Shown piece by piece: positions 53,838 through 64,000 of a stretch of 64,000 nucleotides of DNA. Positions within the stretch are counted from its first letter, which is position 1; each line of letters opens with the position of its first letter. Position numbers and translations under genes: made by a program. This DNA is from Lingula anatina (Eukaryota; Brachiopoda; Lingulata; Lingulida; Lingulidae), in contig NW_019773537.1 in assembly GCF_001039355.2 (NCBI RefSeq), positions 505,314 through 569,313 of the forward strand, given 5' to 3'. The notes under the pieces were generated by a model. That model searched no databases, was not told the origin of the DNA, and worked only from the letters and a program-made list of their open reading frames with translations.

Positions 53838-54404
53838 ATGGAAGGCAGTGGCATAGTCGGAAAGATGGTACCAGACGAAAAAGCCTTAGAATTTGCCAAA
53901 GGCAACATGCGATGTTGTGTAAAATGACAGTCAGCGCACAACAGTGCGAAAAGAATCAATAACAAGAATTTCTTAGACTGTTTATCTACACTAACCAAAA
54001 AAAAATTAGAAGTAATTTCATGTACATATACCATATAAATGCAACCCTCACGTTTAAATATATCACTCTGAAAGAGCGCACGTACATTAACATGCCTTCC
54101 TAACTGAAATAAACTGTGGCTACATGTAAATTTACATATAAACATTTCTGAGTGTATTTAGGAGACCTTAAATATCAGCATACCAATGCAATAACCTTGC
54201 GCGCGTTATACGTCACAGGTCTTGCGTAACTACCCACGTGCTACGATTTTCCCTTGGGGGGCAGCAAGCGGACATTTTGTACAGGAGCAATGCAAAGACG
54301 GGTGGAAACGATACGTTGTTTTTAACCAAAGACGATGTCCCCGGGGCGAAACTGCCAACACCAAAAGTAAAGAAGCATACGTTGTTTTGAAACGATGTGG
54401 TTAG
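53687..54404. repeat. Sequence repeated after the gap at 54405, copy 1
   Basis: GTACCCTAAGCCATTCC onward is repeated from 54408 with an offset of 721 and only scattered single-base differences and a 4-base indel. Includes the 3' end of gene 4 and a SAP-domain exon fragment. Confidence 0.95.
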
Positions 54405-54405
54405 N
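54405..54405. other. Assembly gap (single N)
   Basis: Flanked on both sides by overlapping near-identical sequence. Confidence 0.9.
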
Positions 54406-54407
54406 AA

Positions 54408-54557
54408 GTACCCTAAGCCATTCCTGCACTTCCTGCACAAGTTCCGCGGTCGATTCTGCTACAACCTTGACTACTACACCAATAGGATTAGTGACACGAA
54501 CGCCAAGAGATACTCTGAGCTGACGGTGGAGTTGATGAAGATGGCAGCAGGGAATTA
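54408..54557 (+). pseudogene. Duplicate of the 3' end of acyltransferase gene 4
   Basis: Encodes the last ~49 residues (YPKPFLHFLHKFRGRFC onward) and the stop exactly as in gene 4. It starts at the gap, so it is most likely an unmerged contig overlap and not a real second copy. Confidence 0.85.
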
Positions 54558-54942
54558 AATGGAAGGCAGTGGGATAGTCGGAAAGATGGCACCAGACGAA
54601 AAAGCCTAAGAATTTGCCAAAGGCAACATGCGATGTTGTGTAAAATGACAGTCAGCGCACAACAGTGCGAAAAGAATCAATAACAAGAATTTCTTAGACT
54701 GTTTATCTACACTAACCTAAAAAAAATTAGAAGTAATTTCATGTACATATACCATATAAATGCAACCCTCACGTTTAAATATATCACTCTGAAAGAGCGC
54801 ACGTACATTAACATGCCTTCCTAACTGAAATAAACTGTGACTACATGTAAATTTACATATAAACATTTCTGAGTGTATTTAGGAGACCTTAAATATCAGC
54901 ATACCAATGCAATAACCTTGCGCGCGTTATACGTCACAGGTC

Positions 54943-56176
54943 TTGCGTAACTACCCACGTGCTACGATTTTCCCTTGGGGGCAGCAAGCGGACATTTTGT
55001 ACAGGAGCAATGCAAAGACGGGTGAAAACGATACGTTGTTTTTAACCAAAGACGATGTCCCCGGGGCGAAACTGCCAACACCAAAAGTAAAGAAGCATAC
55101 AAACGTTGTTTTGAAACGATGTGGTTAGCCTGTCAGTGGCGAGTTGGGGAGAAAAGAGCAGCACTGATAGCAAGGTACTGTGTACACGTGAACCGGTAAA
55201 GTTAATGATAATTTCATGTTGCAAAAGCATAATTAAATCAGTAAGTTATTTTCCAAACGATATTATTTGAATAGCAGATACATAGACCAAACTAACAACA
55301 ATAAAAAATTTGATGACATTGAAAATCAAAGCCTGCGGTGCACGATAGGTTGAGGAGGACACTGCCTCAGCAAGTACATGTAATGCATGGATNCGTTGTT
55401 TTGAAACGATGTGGTTAGCCTGTCAGTGGCGAGTTGGGGAGAAAAGAGCAGCACTGATAGCAAGGTACTGTGTACACGTGAACCGGTAAAGTTAATGATA
55501 ATTTCATGTTGCAAAAGCATAATTAAATCAGTAAGTTATTTTCCAAACGATATTATTTGAATAGCAGATACATAGACCAAACTAACAACAATAAAAAATT
55601 TGATGACATTGAAAATCAAAGCCTGCGGTGCACGATAGGTTGAGGAGGACACTGCCACAGCAAGTACATGTAATGCATGGATTTTGTTACATAACACCAT
55701 ATGCTTGTGTCGTTGTTAACTCTCTGGTATTATTACTGCTCAAATTAATACCTGATATTATGTCTCAGGCTTCCAAGTACAAATCGACTTATTTTTGTGA
55801 CAATTGACCTCCATGTCCCATCATGTGTGCAGGTTGTTTATCATTATTATCATTATTATTATTTGTTCAAGCACATTTTGATAAAGTGGCTATGCTTTAA
55901 CAAGAAAAATTCAAAATTTATGCTGAAGTTTAAAAGATTAAATCATCAGTAGTATGTACAATTAAAGCTATTCGATTATGTAGATTTGATTTTCAGTTAT
56001 CTTGATTATGGTTTGAGGTTTCTGCCTTTTTCTCTTGCCCTCATTCAATATATAACAAGCAAATTGATAGTGCTTTATTACAATTTTTGCTTTATACTTT
56101 CAGATGTAAAAACTGTGTAGCAGTTGGTAAAGCTGTAGAGATTGATGTGAGCATAGATCAGGGCAAATCGTATTAG
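54943..56176 (+). pseudogene. SAP-domain protein gene, decayed (two exons)
   Basis: Exon 1 reads ADILYRSNAKTGENDTLFL then TKDDVPGAKLPTPKVKKHTN and VVLKR; after a 2-base frame slip at CGATGTGG it continues WLACQWRVGEKRAALIAR and reaches donor AAG|GTACTG at 55175. The LKRWLxCR...GxKxxLIxR pattern is the SAP DNA-binding motif. A second exon at 56104-56176 (acceptor ACTTTCAG) joins in the right phase and reads CKNCVAVGKAVEIDVSIDQG then KSY and a stop. No in-frame ATG is found in exon 1, and the slip is present in all three copies of this stretch. Probably a dead relative of SAP proteins common in invertebrate genomes. Exon 1 is also present at 54222-54404 (cut by the gap) and 55394-55464. Confidence 0.5.
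55104..55392. repeat. Sequence repeated after the gap at 55393
   Basis: CGTTGTTTTGAAACGATGTG to GTAATGCATGGAT is repeated at 55394-55681 with one visible difference (CTCAGCAAG versus CACAGCAAG). Likely contig overlap. Confidence 0.95.
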
Positions 56177-57675
56177 AGAAACTAGGAGGACAAGACATAG
56201 ATTATGTACTTCACAATATACTTCAAAGGAGTTATTCTGGCGTCTGTGCCTCATCAAAAGTACACAGTTACAGTGACTAGAACATTGTCTGCAAATATCT
56301 GTTTTTTTATTTTTATTTTTTATTATTCATTTTTAATGGGAGGGAGACTCACTTTGTTCTTTCTATGCCCATTCAGTTAAGGGTTGGTGGCAATATATGG
56401 TAAATCTGTCATGCCTGTATGTAGAATTTCTCTTGCTCAAATTTCTACATTTATTGAGTGCATTATGAAGTTTCCTGACTGATTTATGAGGTTACCTGTA
56501 GAAATATCTTGCCTACACACATTTTGTGATATTTTTACTACTTTATACATATGATTATTCACATCTCATCAGTGGTGTGTGAAAGGTACTTGGTATTTGC
56601 ATTTTAGAACTGTAGATCAGTGTACCAGTAGGGTTATATTGCAGTAATATCTGTTTATGTTTCTAAAAATAAGCTTCATGTTTGATAATTAATTGGTTTG
56701 AAATAAATAAATATATAACCCAAATAAAATGAATTCATTTTATATTTCACATAATCTGTTTTTATTATTTCTTCTAAGCATTTAATCATAACATCTCCCA
56801 TCATTATAGTGTTATTGTGTAATAACATTGAAAGGTTCCAAAAATTTTATTAACAGGTTGATGCTTACGTATTACAAATAAATATAAGCATCAAAGCATA
56901 TTTCCTTCCTCAAATATATCACACGTACCACTGGCATAATACCGGTAGAGATACAGGTAAAGATGACAGCATTGATAACTGGGTTTACAGCGCTGTTAGT
57001 GCAGCATGGTTAGTGTCAGATTGTTATCTGATAGAGTTTGCAACTAGTACCTGGGAACAAAAGGTCTGGCACTTGACAATCAAGTTGATAAAATCACAAA
57101 ACGCCTGTAGAAAATAGAGCATACCTGCCCAACATTGATTTGTTCAGATTCTTGACTAAGGGGTGCGTTACTGGTGACAAGGGTCAAGACTTGAACTTAG
57201 GGGTTTGGCATGTCACTGGACATTCCTCTCGATTTCTGCCCAAATCTAATAAAGCCTGAGTTGCTTAATTTTCGCCAAATTTCCAATATCTACAGGTTGT
57301 GTTGTTTAATGCTTGGGGTCTCTTCTCTGGCGGCGGTTAATTGGGGACACCTTTGCGGCCTGTCAACGCACCAAGACCAACTTTTGCTCGTGCCACATTT
57401 TCCATTGCCGTAAATATCAAATTTGTGAATAGAATGAGGAATAATGACAGTAATGATAAAATGTTTGGAAGTACCTGTCACCTTCGCCACAGTAACCATA
57501 TGGGCTGTGCCGCCCCCCCACCACAGGCGACACCTTGCGGAGCAAGCGCGTGTAATCCGGGGTGCAACTGAAAATAACCTTGTCGGGCGACCCTATTCAC
57601 ATCATGCATACCTGTGTGTACTCCCTACATCTAAAGTCAACATCCAAAATGTATATATCATTACTTTTCCCTTGC

Positions 57676-57718
<43 letters not shown>

Positions 57719-57917
57719 AACATTTGCAGCACAAACATCAGATCTCTTTCAAGACAAGAAAGTAACTGTTTATTGTTTGGAATAAAAATCATGTTGGTCC
57801 ACATAACATCCCTGAGTCATTCAAACACATAAAAATATATCACCAATAATTTTACCATAATGGTGGCCTTCAACAAACAAAAAGCAAACAAATAAATGAG
57901 TGAATGAATAATCCTAC
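55682..57917. other. Intergenic, mostly featureless
   Basis: AT-rich, with the SAP gene second exon at 56104-56176 and a (CT)n tract at 57680-57711. A GGCGACACCTTGCGGAGCAA fragment at 57527-57590 is repeated at 58197-58262 in the same orientation. No other exon recognised, although further exons of the minus-strand B-box gene could lie here. Confidence 0.4.
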
Positions 57918-58013
57918 CTGTACTGGCATAGATCTGTGTTTTCTCAAAGCTCCTTTGATGTGGAATGAGGCAAAACAGGCTGCGCAGTAGTCTTCACCAC
58001 ACTCCAGGCAAGA
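57918..58013 (-). CDS. B-box-type zinc-finger exon (partial gene)
   Basis: A 96-nt exon between a polypyrimidine acceptor (TTTTTTTTCCCCCAG) and donor CAG|GTAGGA. It encodes [20 protein letters not shown] then [12 protein letters not shown], with the Cys/His spacing C-x2-C-x4-C-x2-C-x4-H-x8-H of a B-box zinc-binding fold. ZBBX-type proteins carry a similar single B-box, but one exon is not enough to assign the gene. No flanking exons were found; the gap at 58167 lies just upstream. Confidence 0.65.
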
Positions 58014-58299
58014 CTGGGGGAAAAAAAAATATTCCAAAAAATAGTTTTGTTTCTTGCATAAGAGATAATAAAAAAGTGCAGAGCTAACATCAAGAAGATG
58101 ATAGTTTGATCCAGACCCTTTAATCAAGGATTGAAACATCACATTTCTACGATGAAATGTGTTTTGNGTCCCCCCCCCCCCCCCCCACCCACCACAGGCG
58201 ACACCTTGCGGAGCAAGCGCGCGTAATCCAGGGTGCAACTGAAAATAACCTTGTCGCGCGATCCTATTGATATAAACAGTATTTAGTAGAATTCTTCAC

Positions 58300-59828
58300 T
58301 ACATATAATATGTGTCGACTAAACACACACACGGACGACTGTATATGCACAAGACTATATGTACCGCGAGAATCTACAGGTATATCGTACTCTCGGGGTT
58401 CATTACTTTTGTTTGGATATGGGAAATGCCACTTTTACATGCAGATACATAATTACGTGCATGAATACCCTCCCTCACATGTAAGTAAAAAAAGGTTCCC
58501 TCTACCATTACCACAGTTGAAGTTTAATTAGATAAAACAGATTAACCTGTGGGTTATTCATGATACATTTCTCGTATGTGGCGAGGAAAGAGCACGTAAT
58601 CAACCTGGGGCTCTGGTATTGGGTAAAAAACGATACGATAACAATTAAGCGCTGTGTTATCTTGATTAAAGGCGATTATCCCCTTTCACTATCTCAGAAC
58701 ACTATCCAAAAGTGCATAACCTTAATTAAACACCAAAAGTTGCAGCAAAATTTATTGAATCGTCAAAAATAACATTTTCTTAGTTTTTATTTACCAGAAA
58801 GCAATTAAGTAATACAGCTGTACGTACTGTCGTTGTTCCACAAACCATAATATGAATATACTTTTGAGAAATTATATAGAAACAGAGAATTAAAAAAAAG
58901 GTTACGTACGTCGGTGCTATGATCCTACGCAGACAATAATGACCGTGCAAATACAATGTAGTTTAATAACTTGTTTTTTTTTTTCTTTTTTTATTCTTGT
59001 TTATGTAAATATTTCAAATCTGGTTATATGCACTTTATTCTCTCTGAAATGCCGTTAATTATATTTGAGGTCTCTTTGCCAATGAAACTACTGTTCTATA
59101 CGTAAGTCGATCCAACTTCTTAGTGACTGTTGCTATTTATACGAGCACGTCAGAAACAAGAGCAGGCGTGCTAGTCTGTTAATCTCATTGAAATTAGCGC
59201 GAGTCCCTGTGCATTAGATCGATCTAAAAAGACTGATATTTTTTATTGGAAATGAATCCTCAGACTCAATATTTGTAGGATAACAAACAAAGGGGGCGGT
59301 CTGGATTATATTGGTACATGTGGAATGAAACTAAGAAAACCATGTGGACAGAGATAAATAAAGAATATTATTATAGGTGTACTGAGAAGTTCACATTTTC
59401 TTTTCGGTGTACATGCACTTCAGGTTGCACCATCCCCGAGCTGATATTTAAATGTTTAAGGTAGAGCTTTAAAAACAGATTTTAAAAAAATGGTGTCTAA
59501 GAGTCTAGGCCTATTCATAGCAAGCACTGTATCCCTGTCTTCAGTTATCACGAGTACCTGTATAAGGAAATACTAAATCGGTGGGAAATGAATATGAAAT
59601 GGGTCAAGGCTATGCGTATTTTTAATATTACGTCTGGCTCTCTCTGTCTGGTGATTACGCAAGGTAAGAAGCTGAATGCGCCATCGCACATTAACAGGTA
59701 AGTACTTGTACTGTACATTCAGAGGGTTTTGTCATTAAGAGAGGTTATAAAAGAAATTAATATTCGCGTATGTGAATTTATTACGGGGGTACGATTGATC
59801 CATTTTGCTACATATACATTTCAGAAGT

Positions 59829-59859
<31 letters not shown>

Positions 59860-59881
59860 TTATAAAAAAAAAGTTGGTGCA
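58300..59881. repeat. Flank duplicated from the acyltransferase array (matches 46.3-47.1 and 49.1-49.6 kb)
   Basis: 58310-58800 matches the 3' flank of gene 3 (49140-49480). 59380-59720 matches 46670-47045, including TTTGCACCATCCCCGAG/GTTGCACCATCCCCGAG and the GGTAAGTACT donor. An acyltransferase body is missing in between, as at 46.3 kb. A (CA)n run lies at 59830-59860. Confidence 0.75.
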
Positions 59882-59885
59882 TTAA

Positions 59886-60914
59886 CCCTCAAGAGACCGA
59901 GCTATTTTACTGACTGAAATGACCAAGTGGGGTCATCTATGACCCCATTAGGCTCTCTACATGGATCCTTATTATAAAAGGCTGGTTGGGGGTTTATCAC
60001 ACCTATACATCTTCCAGCATTTAAGACAGGTATTTTATAATGATCTTATGTAATAAGTATTTGGTAAAAATACTTTTATTGCAAGAAATAACTAAACACA
60101 GATTTTAAGAACGACACTACAACATTATTTAGACAACCCTTGTCAATTCCCACTTGCAAAATATTTTTTTTCTTTTTTGGCCACACTAAATGAAAATGCA
60201 CATCATAGAAAATACATTTAAGTAAAAAAAAATTGGCTTATGTTGAGCTAGCATCCTGCCAACATCAATAAAAAATGATAAGCTGACTTGCTGACTAGGG
60301 AATACGCTAATACTGGTAAGGAAGTCATCCTACTCAAAACACATTCAATTAACCTATGTTACTACCACACCTGTGTATAAAACAAAAACCACACAAACAT
60401 CTTGTTTGTATATGTGTCATATGATATCGACAAAATTCTTTACTGAAATACCTGAAAATTGTAACAGTCAAAATGAGAGACCCAGTTATGAAAACAAGTT
60501 CCAACAAAGCTACTGAAATTAGATTCAGCGATGTACTATTAGTAACATTTCAAGCACAATCTTCCCAAAGCACTTGTTTGTGGTTATGTTCTAGACACGC
60601 TGGCTGGTTGCATGAAGCACATGGTGCACTGCAATACAATATAAAGTACTGATAAGAAGTGGAACATTTGAATAACACTTAAAAAAACAATGTTTAAAAA
60701 CCAACGCTTCTCTTCTGGGTCATAAATGACCCCACGTGTTTGTGATGTATACGCCAAACTCATTGGTTGATCCCTGCAAAAAAATGTGGAAGTGTGTAGG
60801 ATTAGTAGACTGACAAACTCAAACTAGGAAAGAAAATTCGGATAAAGAATAAAGAGATGGCACATTAAATAATATGGCTGGGGTCGTTAATAACCTCACA
60901 CGGTCACTTGAGGG
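59886..60914. mobile_element. Non-autonomous piggyBac-like element flanked by TTAA
   Basis: TTAA at 59882-59885 and 60915-60918 flank inverted ends CCCTCAAGAGACCG and CGGTCACTTGAGGG (one mismatch in 14). Subterminal palindromes TGGGGTCATCTATGACCCCA near 59929 and GGGTCATAAATGACCCCA near 60717 recur. No transposase ORF. The paralogous site upstream of gene 3 (GTATTTAAGACTCG, TTAA at 47139-47142) is empty, which defines the insertion to the base. Confidence 0.88.
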
Positions 60915-60918
60915 TTAA

Positions 60919-61401
60919 AGTCTCGAAATTTATTCAAAGACCGAAGTATCATGGGCTTGAACGACAGATACATATCGTCTTGTTTTGTTCTCACAGGTAG
61001 AAAGACGAACTTTCGCTATATAAAACCACATCAGTTAGGTTTCTTTGGTAGTACAATTTACGTTATGAAATCCAATGAAGAATGAGCTATTTCTGTCATC
61101 CACTATGTATGTTTTATACAAATTTGTAAAATTAACTGTCTTATATGCACGTAGGACAGTGATATGAAAGGATTTATTAAGGAACGCTTATTCATTAAGT
61201 TTATTTCACTACATACCGGTCTTTTCACAATAATTTGATAATCATTTTTTTCTATAACATTGCCTCATACATCTCCCTTGTCTATTCCTAATAACGGCTT
61301 TCTTATTTCTTCTTTTGTTAAATAGTTCTATTAAGCCTACTTTTATTAAACCTGCAGCAGGCGGCCCCTTTCATCCTGGTAGCTCAGACCCCAAGTTCTT
61401 G
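60919..61401. other. 5' UTR intron end and leader of acyltransferase gene 5
   Basis: Matches 47143-47455 with an extra ~150 bases at about 61040-61215. The acceptor AAACCTGCAG is at 61356. Confidence 0.6.
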
Positions 61402-62808
61402 ATGGCCAACAACGTTATTCGCCCACTGAGAGAAGTTGAAAACAGTTTTGCGATCCTAGACGAAGCTAATGTTTCCAAAGTTGCGTTTACCACGTGGATT
61501 AAATCGAAAAGGTTGATAGCAGAGAATGTGTGGGAGCAATGTTTCGTTCAACTGCAACGACAGATCCCACATCTTCGACTGGCCATAGTTTGGCACGAAG
61601 GGAAGAGGCACTTTAAGCATATGGACACCCCTAAAATAGACTTTGAGATGATAAATTTGATGTCAGAAGATGGATGGGAGAAGGTCCACGAGGATGTGAT
61701 GCGCGTGATGTTTGACACCACCAATGGTCCACTTTGGAGAGTCAAAGTCGCGCAAATGCCTGAAAGATGTGATAGTTCAGCAGCAGATAATGATATCTCA
61801 AATGAAAGCAACAGCTTCACCAGCGCAGTTGTGTTTGGGGTCCATCACTCTATTCTGGATGGAACGTCTAATCTCTTCATATTACGCATGCTAATCAATA
61901 TCCTAAACTTTGTCATGTCGTGCGTTCCTTGCGAAGATGGCGATGATGTAGTACTTCATCCGGCTTTGGAAGATCTTTTGCCACGAGATGTGATGTCTTT
62001 CACTTGGCGAGATTACCTCCAAGTGGTAAAATCAAAGTTTACAGAATGGTTCCCAAGCAAGAGTTTATATATGTCGCGATATCCGCCACCGCCTGAAATA
62101 ACTGTTGCGTATACCAAAACAGTGGCAGTTGAATTCTCGGTTCAAGATACGGAGAGATTCATAGCGAAGTGTAAGGATCATGGGACGACTGTCCACGGCG
62201 CCTTCTTTGCTGCTGCATCCATGGCCATGGCCAATTTGCTATATGATGGGAAAACACCGCGTGAGTTTAACATTGCTTCTGCCCACGCTGTAAATATGCG
62301 ACGTTTTCTGGCCCCCGAATTGCGCACTGCCCTTGGAACTTTAATTTCCGTACTCGATGTTAAATTAGCAACTTCAACAGCTTTCACATACAGTGCCTTC
62401 TGGATATTTGCCAAAAAAGCAACCGAGATTATTCACTCCAAACTTCACAATGGCGATATTATACAGGTTTGTAAACTTTGGGATTATCTTGGCCTAAACT
62501 TAAAACGGATTTTAGCAACTTCAGACTGTACAATGGAATTTCTAACGTCAAATATTGGAGATTGCGACAAGTTATGTCCTCCTGGTGGAAAAGACGACGA
62601 AGTTCACGCTACGAGGATTGTCACATCCGCCGCAGGGCATAGATACCCTTACCCATTTCTGCACTTCCTGCACAAATTCCGCGGTCGATTCTGCTACAAC
62701 CTTGACTACTACACTAACAGGGTTAGTGATGCCAACGCCAAGCAATACGCTGAGCTGACCGTCGCATGGATGAAGATGGCAGGAGGAGACGAGAAAATAT
62801 TGGAATAG
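61402..62808 (+). CDS. CoA-dependent acyltransferase, condensation/alcohol-acetyltransferase fold, gene 5
   Basis: 468 aa from ATG 61402 (MANNVIRPLREVENSF). The upstream frame is open but has no ATG, so this start is preferred. HHSILDG at residues 148-154 and the other family motifs are as in gene 3. From codon ~236 to the stop the protein is identical to gene 3; before that there are more than a dozen amino-acid changes, including an extra Cys (SCVPCED against SGVPCED). Probably active; substrate unknown. Confidence 0.88.
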   Translation: MANNVIRPLREVENSFAILDEANVSKVAFTTWIKSKRLIAENVWEQCFVQLQRQIPHLRLAIVWHEGKRHFKHMDTPKIDFEMINLMSEDGWEKVHEDVMRVMFDTTNGPLWRVKVAQMPERCDSSAADNDISNESNSFTSAVVFGVHHSILDGTSNLFILRMLINILNFVMSCVPCEDGDDVVLHPALEDLLPRDVMSFTWRDYLQVVKSKFTEWFPSKSLYMSRYPPPPEITVAYTKTVAVEFSVQDTERFIAKCKDHGTTVHGAFFAAASMAMANLLYDGKTPREFNIASAHAVNMRRFLAPELRTALGTLISVLDVKLATSTAFTYSAFWIFAKKATEIIHSKLHNGDIIQVCKLWDYLGLNLKRILATSDCTMEFLTSNIGDCDKLCPPGGKDDEVHATRIVTSAAGHRYPYPFLHFLHKFRGRFCYNLDYYTNRVSDANAKQYAELTVAWMKMAGGDEKILE

Positions 62809-64000
62809 TTGAAAAGATGCCAACGGAAGAGAAAATCTTAGAATACGGTGAGAAAGGAATCAATAAGGCGAGCTCCATGGACTGTTTATCTACACTAATT
62901 AATTGCATTACAAAACAACACGTGTCCCCAAGATAAAGATATTCACACCGAAGGAGAGAACATTTCTTCCCAAATTTATACACCAGACTGGCAACATAAA
63001 AGTAAGTCTGAGCGGGAAATATCCCAGAGCAATGCAATCGGCGCGTAGTATTCAGTGGATTTTTCACTCCAAACAGGTGGCGATTAAATACATATACGAA
63101 CAGACTTTATATAGGAGCCTATATGTAACGCTCAATTGACTAGTATCCATATCACACGCTTGAAATTTATTACTATAGCTTGGATGTGGCGAATGCTAAT
63201 TTTGCTTGTGAATATACATGTATTTATTTCTATATAGTTTAGATATTGGATATGCCAATTTTGCCTGTAAATATATGATCAAGTTATTGAACCACGATTA
63301 CGGCCGATAATCCCTTTTCACCCTAGCTCTCTGAACAGTATCGATCCAAAAGTATGTAACAGAAAAAAAAGGTCATAAGATTACTACACATTTTATTGAA
63401 TCGTCAACAATGACAAACTTTTCTGAATTCTTTTACTACTATGCAAGCAAGTAATGCGTGTTGTCGTTTTAACGCAAACTATATATACCGGATGTTATTG
63501 CGACTGTTATACAAGTAAATTTGATTTTTTTAGAAATTCAATGGTAATAGAGAATTAAAAATTTTATAGTTTACATCTGATGGTGTTTTTTTCACGAAGT
63601 CAATGCCGAATAGACATGAAAAAAATAATGACCACGCAAATAGGTTAAATTACCTGTTTTTATTTTGTCTTTTTTTAACTGGGACATATTTAGATGCAAA
63701 ATAAATGCTTACTATCTAGGCATCACTGAGGACTTAATAATTGAACTTCATCTATTTCCAACGGTTGCTAACGCATTCTTTCTTAGCCCAATCACATACC
63801 TCCGGAAGAAGTTACTATATTCTTTATGCTTTGTCCTTGAGTTATGAACCAGATATTGTCTCCCGCTGTAATAACAGAAAAAAAAGCCGTTGACTATGGC
63901 CGCATTCACAACCAGTTGATCCGAGGATTAAATGATCCGTGGATCAAATAAAGCTCAAACTTGACAATGGATTCCCGACTCCTAAGCACGCCGTCCTAGC
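62809..64000. repeat. 3' flank duplicated from downstream of gene 3
   Basis: Collinear with 48863-50047 with scattered differences and a 30-base insertion near 63500. It ends in a GGCCGCATTC/GATCCG MITE (63899 onward) cut by the window end. No gene. Confidence 0.85.

Noticed and set aside
59211-59232. Short TTAGATCGATCTAAAA motif resembling the GATC MITE end
   Set aside because: Only the end motif is present, without interior or second end, so it may be chance.
1-64000. tRNA, rRNA or other structured RNA genes
   Set aside because: No cloverleaf with A/B boxes or other known RNA signature could be recognised by eye; a covariance search would be needed to exclude them.

Overview
This window is animal nuclear DNA, most likely from a marine invertebrate. 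Genes are sparse, several have spliceosomal introns with good GT/AG borders and AATAAA signals, microsatellites and small terminal-inverted-repeat elements are everywhere, and one gene family (sarcoplasmic calcium-binding proteins) is typical of invertebrates. I cannot fix the phylum; a lophotrochozoan such as a mollusc or brachiopod is a guess. Six single N characters (10052, 13257, 34197, 54405, 55393, 58167) look like collapsed assembly gaps, and several are flanked by near-identical sequence, so part of the apparent duplication may be an assembly artefact.

Region 1 (0.6-16 kb) holds four EF-hand genes of the sarcoplasmic calcium-binding protein type: one on + (594-2829), three on - (5785-6978, 10967-11959, 14341-15396). 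All share one intron position and phase. The first seems to carry an extra 5' exon that looks like a mitochondrial presequence. The last two encode identical proteins. Between them lie a 1.4 kb inverted-repeat transposon and a 2.5 kb satellite with a 415 bp higher-order (dimer) repeat.

Region 2 (16-28 kb) is a two-copy segmental duplication (19.5-23.0 and 23.8-27.6 kb). Each copy has a two-exon gene for a secreted EF-hand protein with a signal-peptide exon; the second copy has a tandem repeat extension at its C-terminus.

Region 3 (28-31 kb) is gene-poor: the 3' end of a LINE reverse-transcriptase ORF, a decayed paired-domain-like helix-turn-helix, and one good first exon of an unrecognised gene.

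Region 4 (31-40 kb) is a second duplication. Each unit has an intronless alpha-1,3-fucosyltransferase (GT10) gene on +, with an acyltransferase gene facing it on -. In the first unit only the 5' end of the acyltransferase is left.

Region 5 (38-64 kb) is an array of five intact intronless genes for CoA-dependent acyltransferases of the condensation/alcohol-acetyltransferase fold (HHxxxDG), two on - and three on +, with at least three relics. The 3' halves of the third and fifth genes are almost identical while their 5' halves differ, which points to gene conversion. A non-autonomous piggyBac-like element sits upstream of the fifth gene, and the paralogous site upstream of the third gene is empty. 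A decayed SAP-domain gene and a lone B-box zinc-finger exon lie between the fourth and fifth genes.

The window therefore looks like a stretch of recently and repeatedly duplicated lineage-specific gene families: calcium buffers or secreted calcium binders, Golgi fucosyltransferases, and small-molecule or glycan acyltransferases. Any functional link between the fucosyltransferases and the acyltransferases is inference from their repeated pairing.
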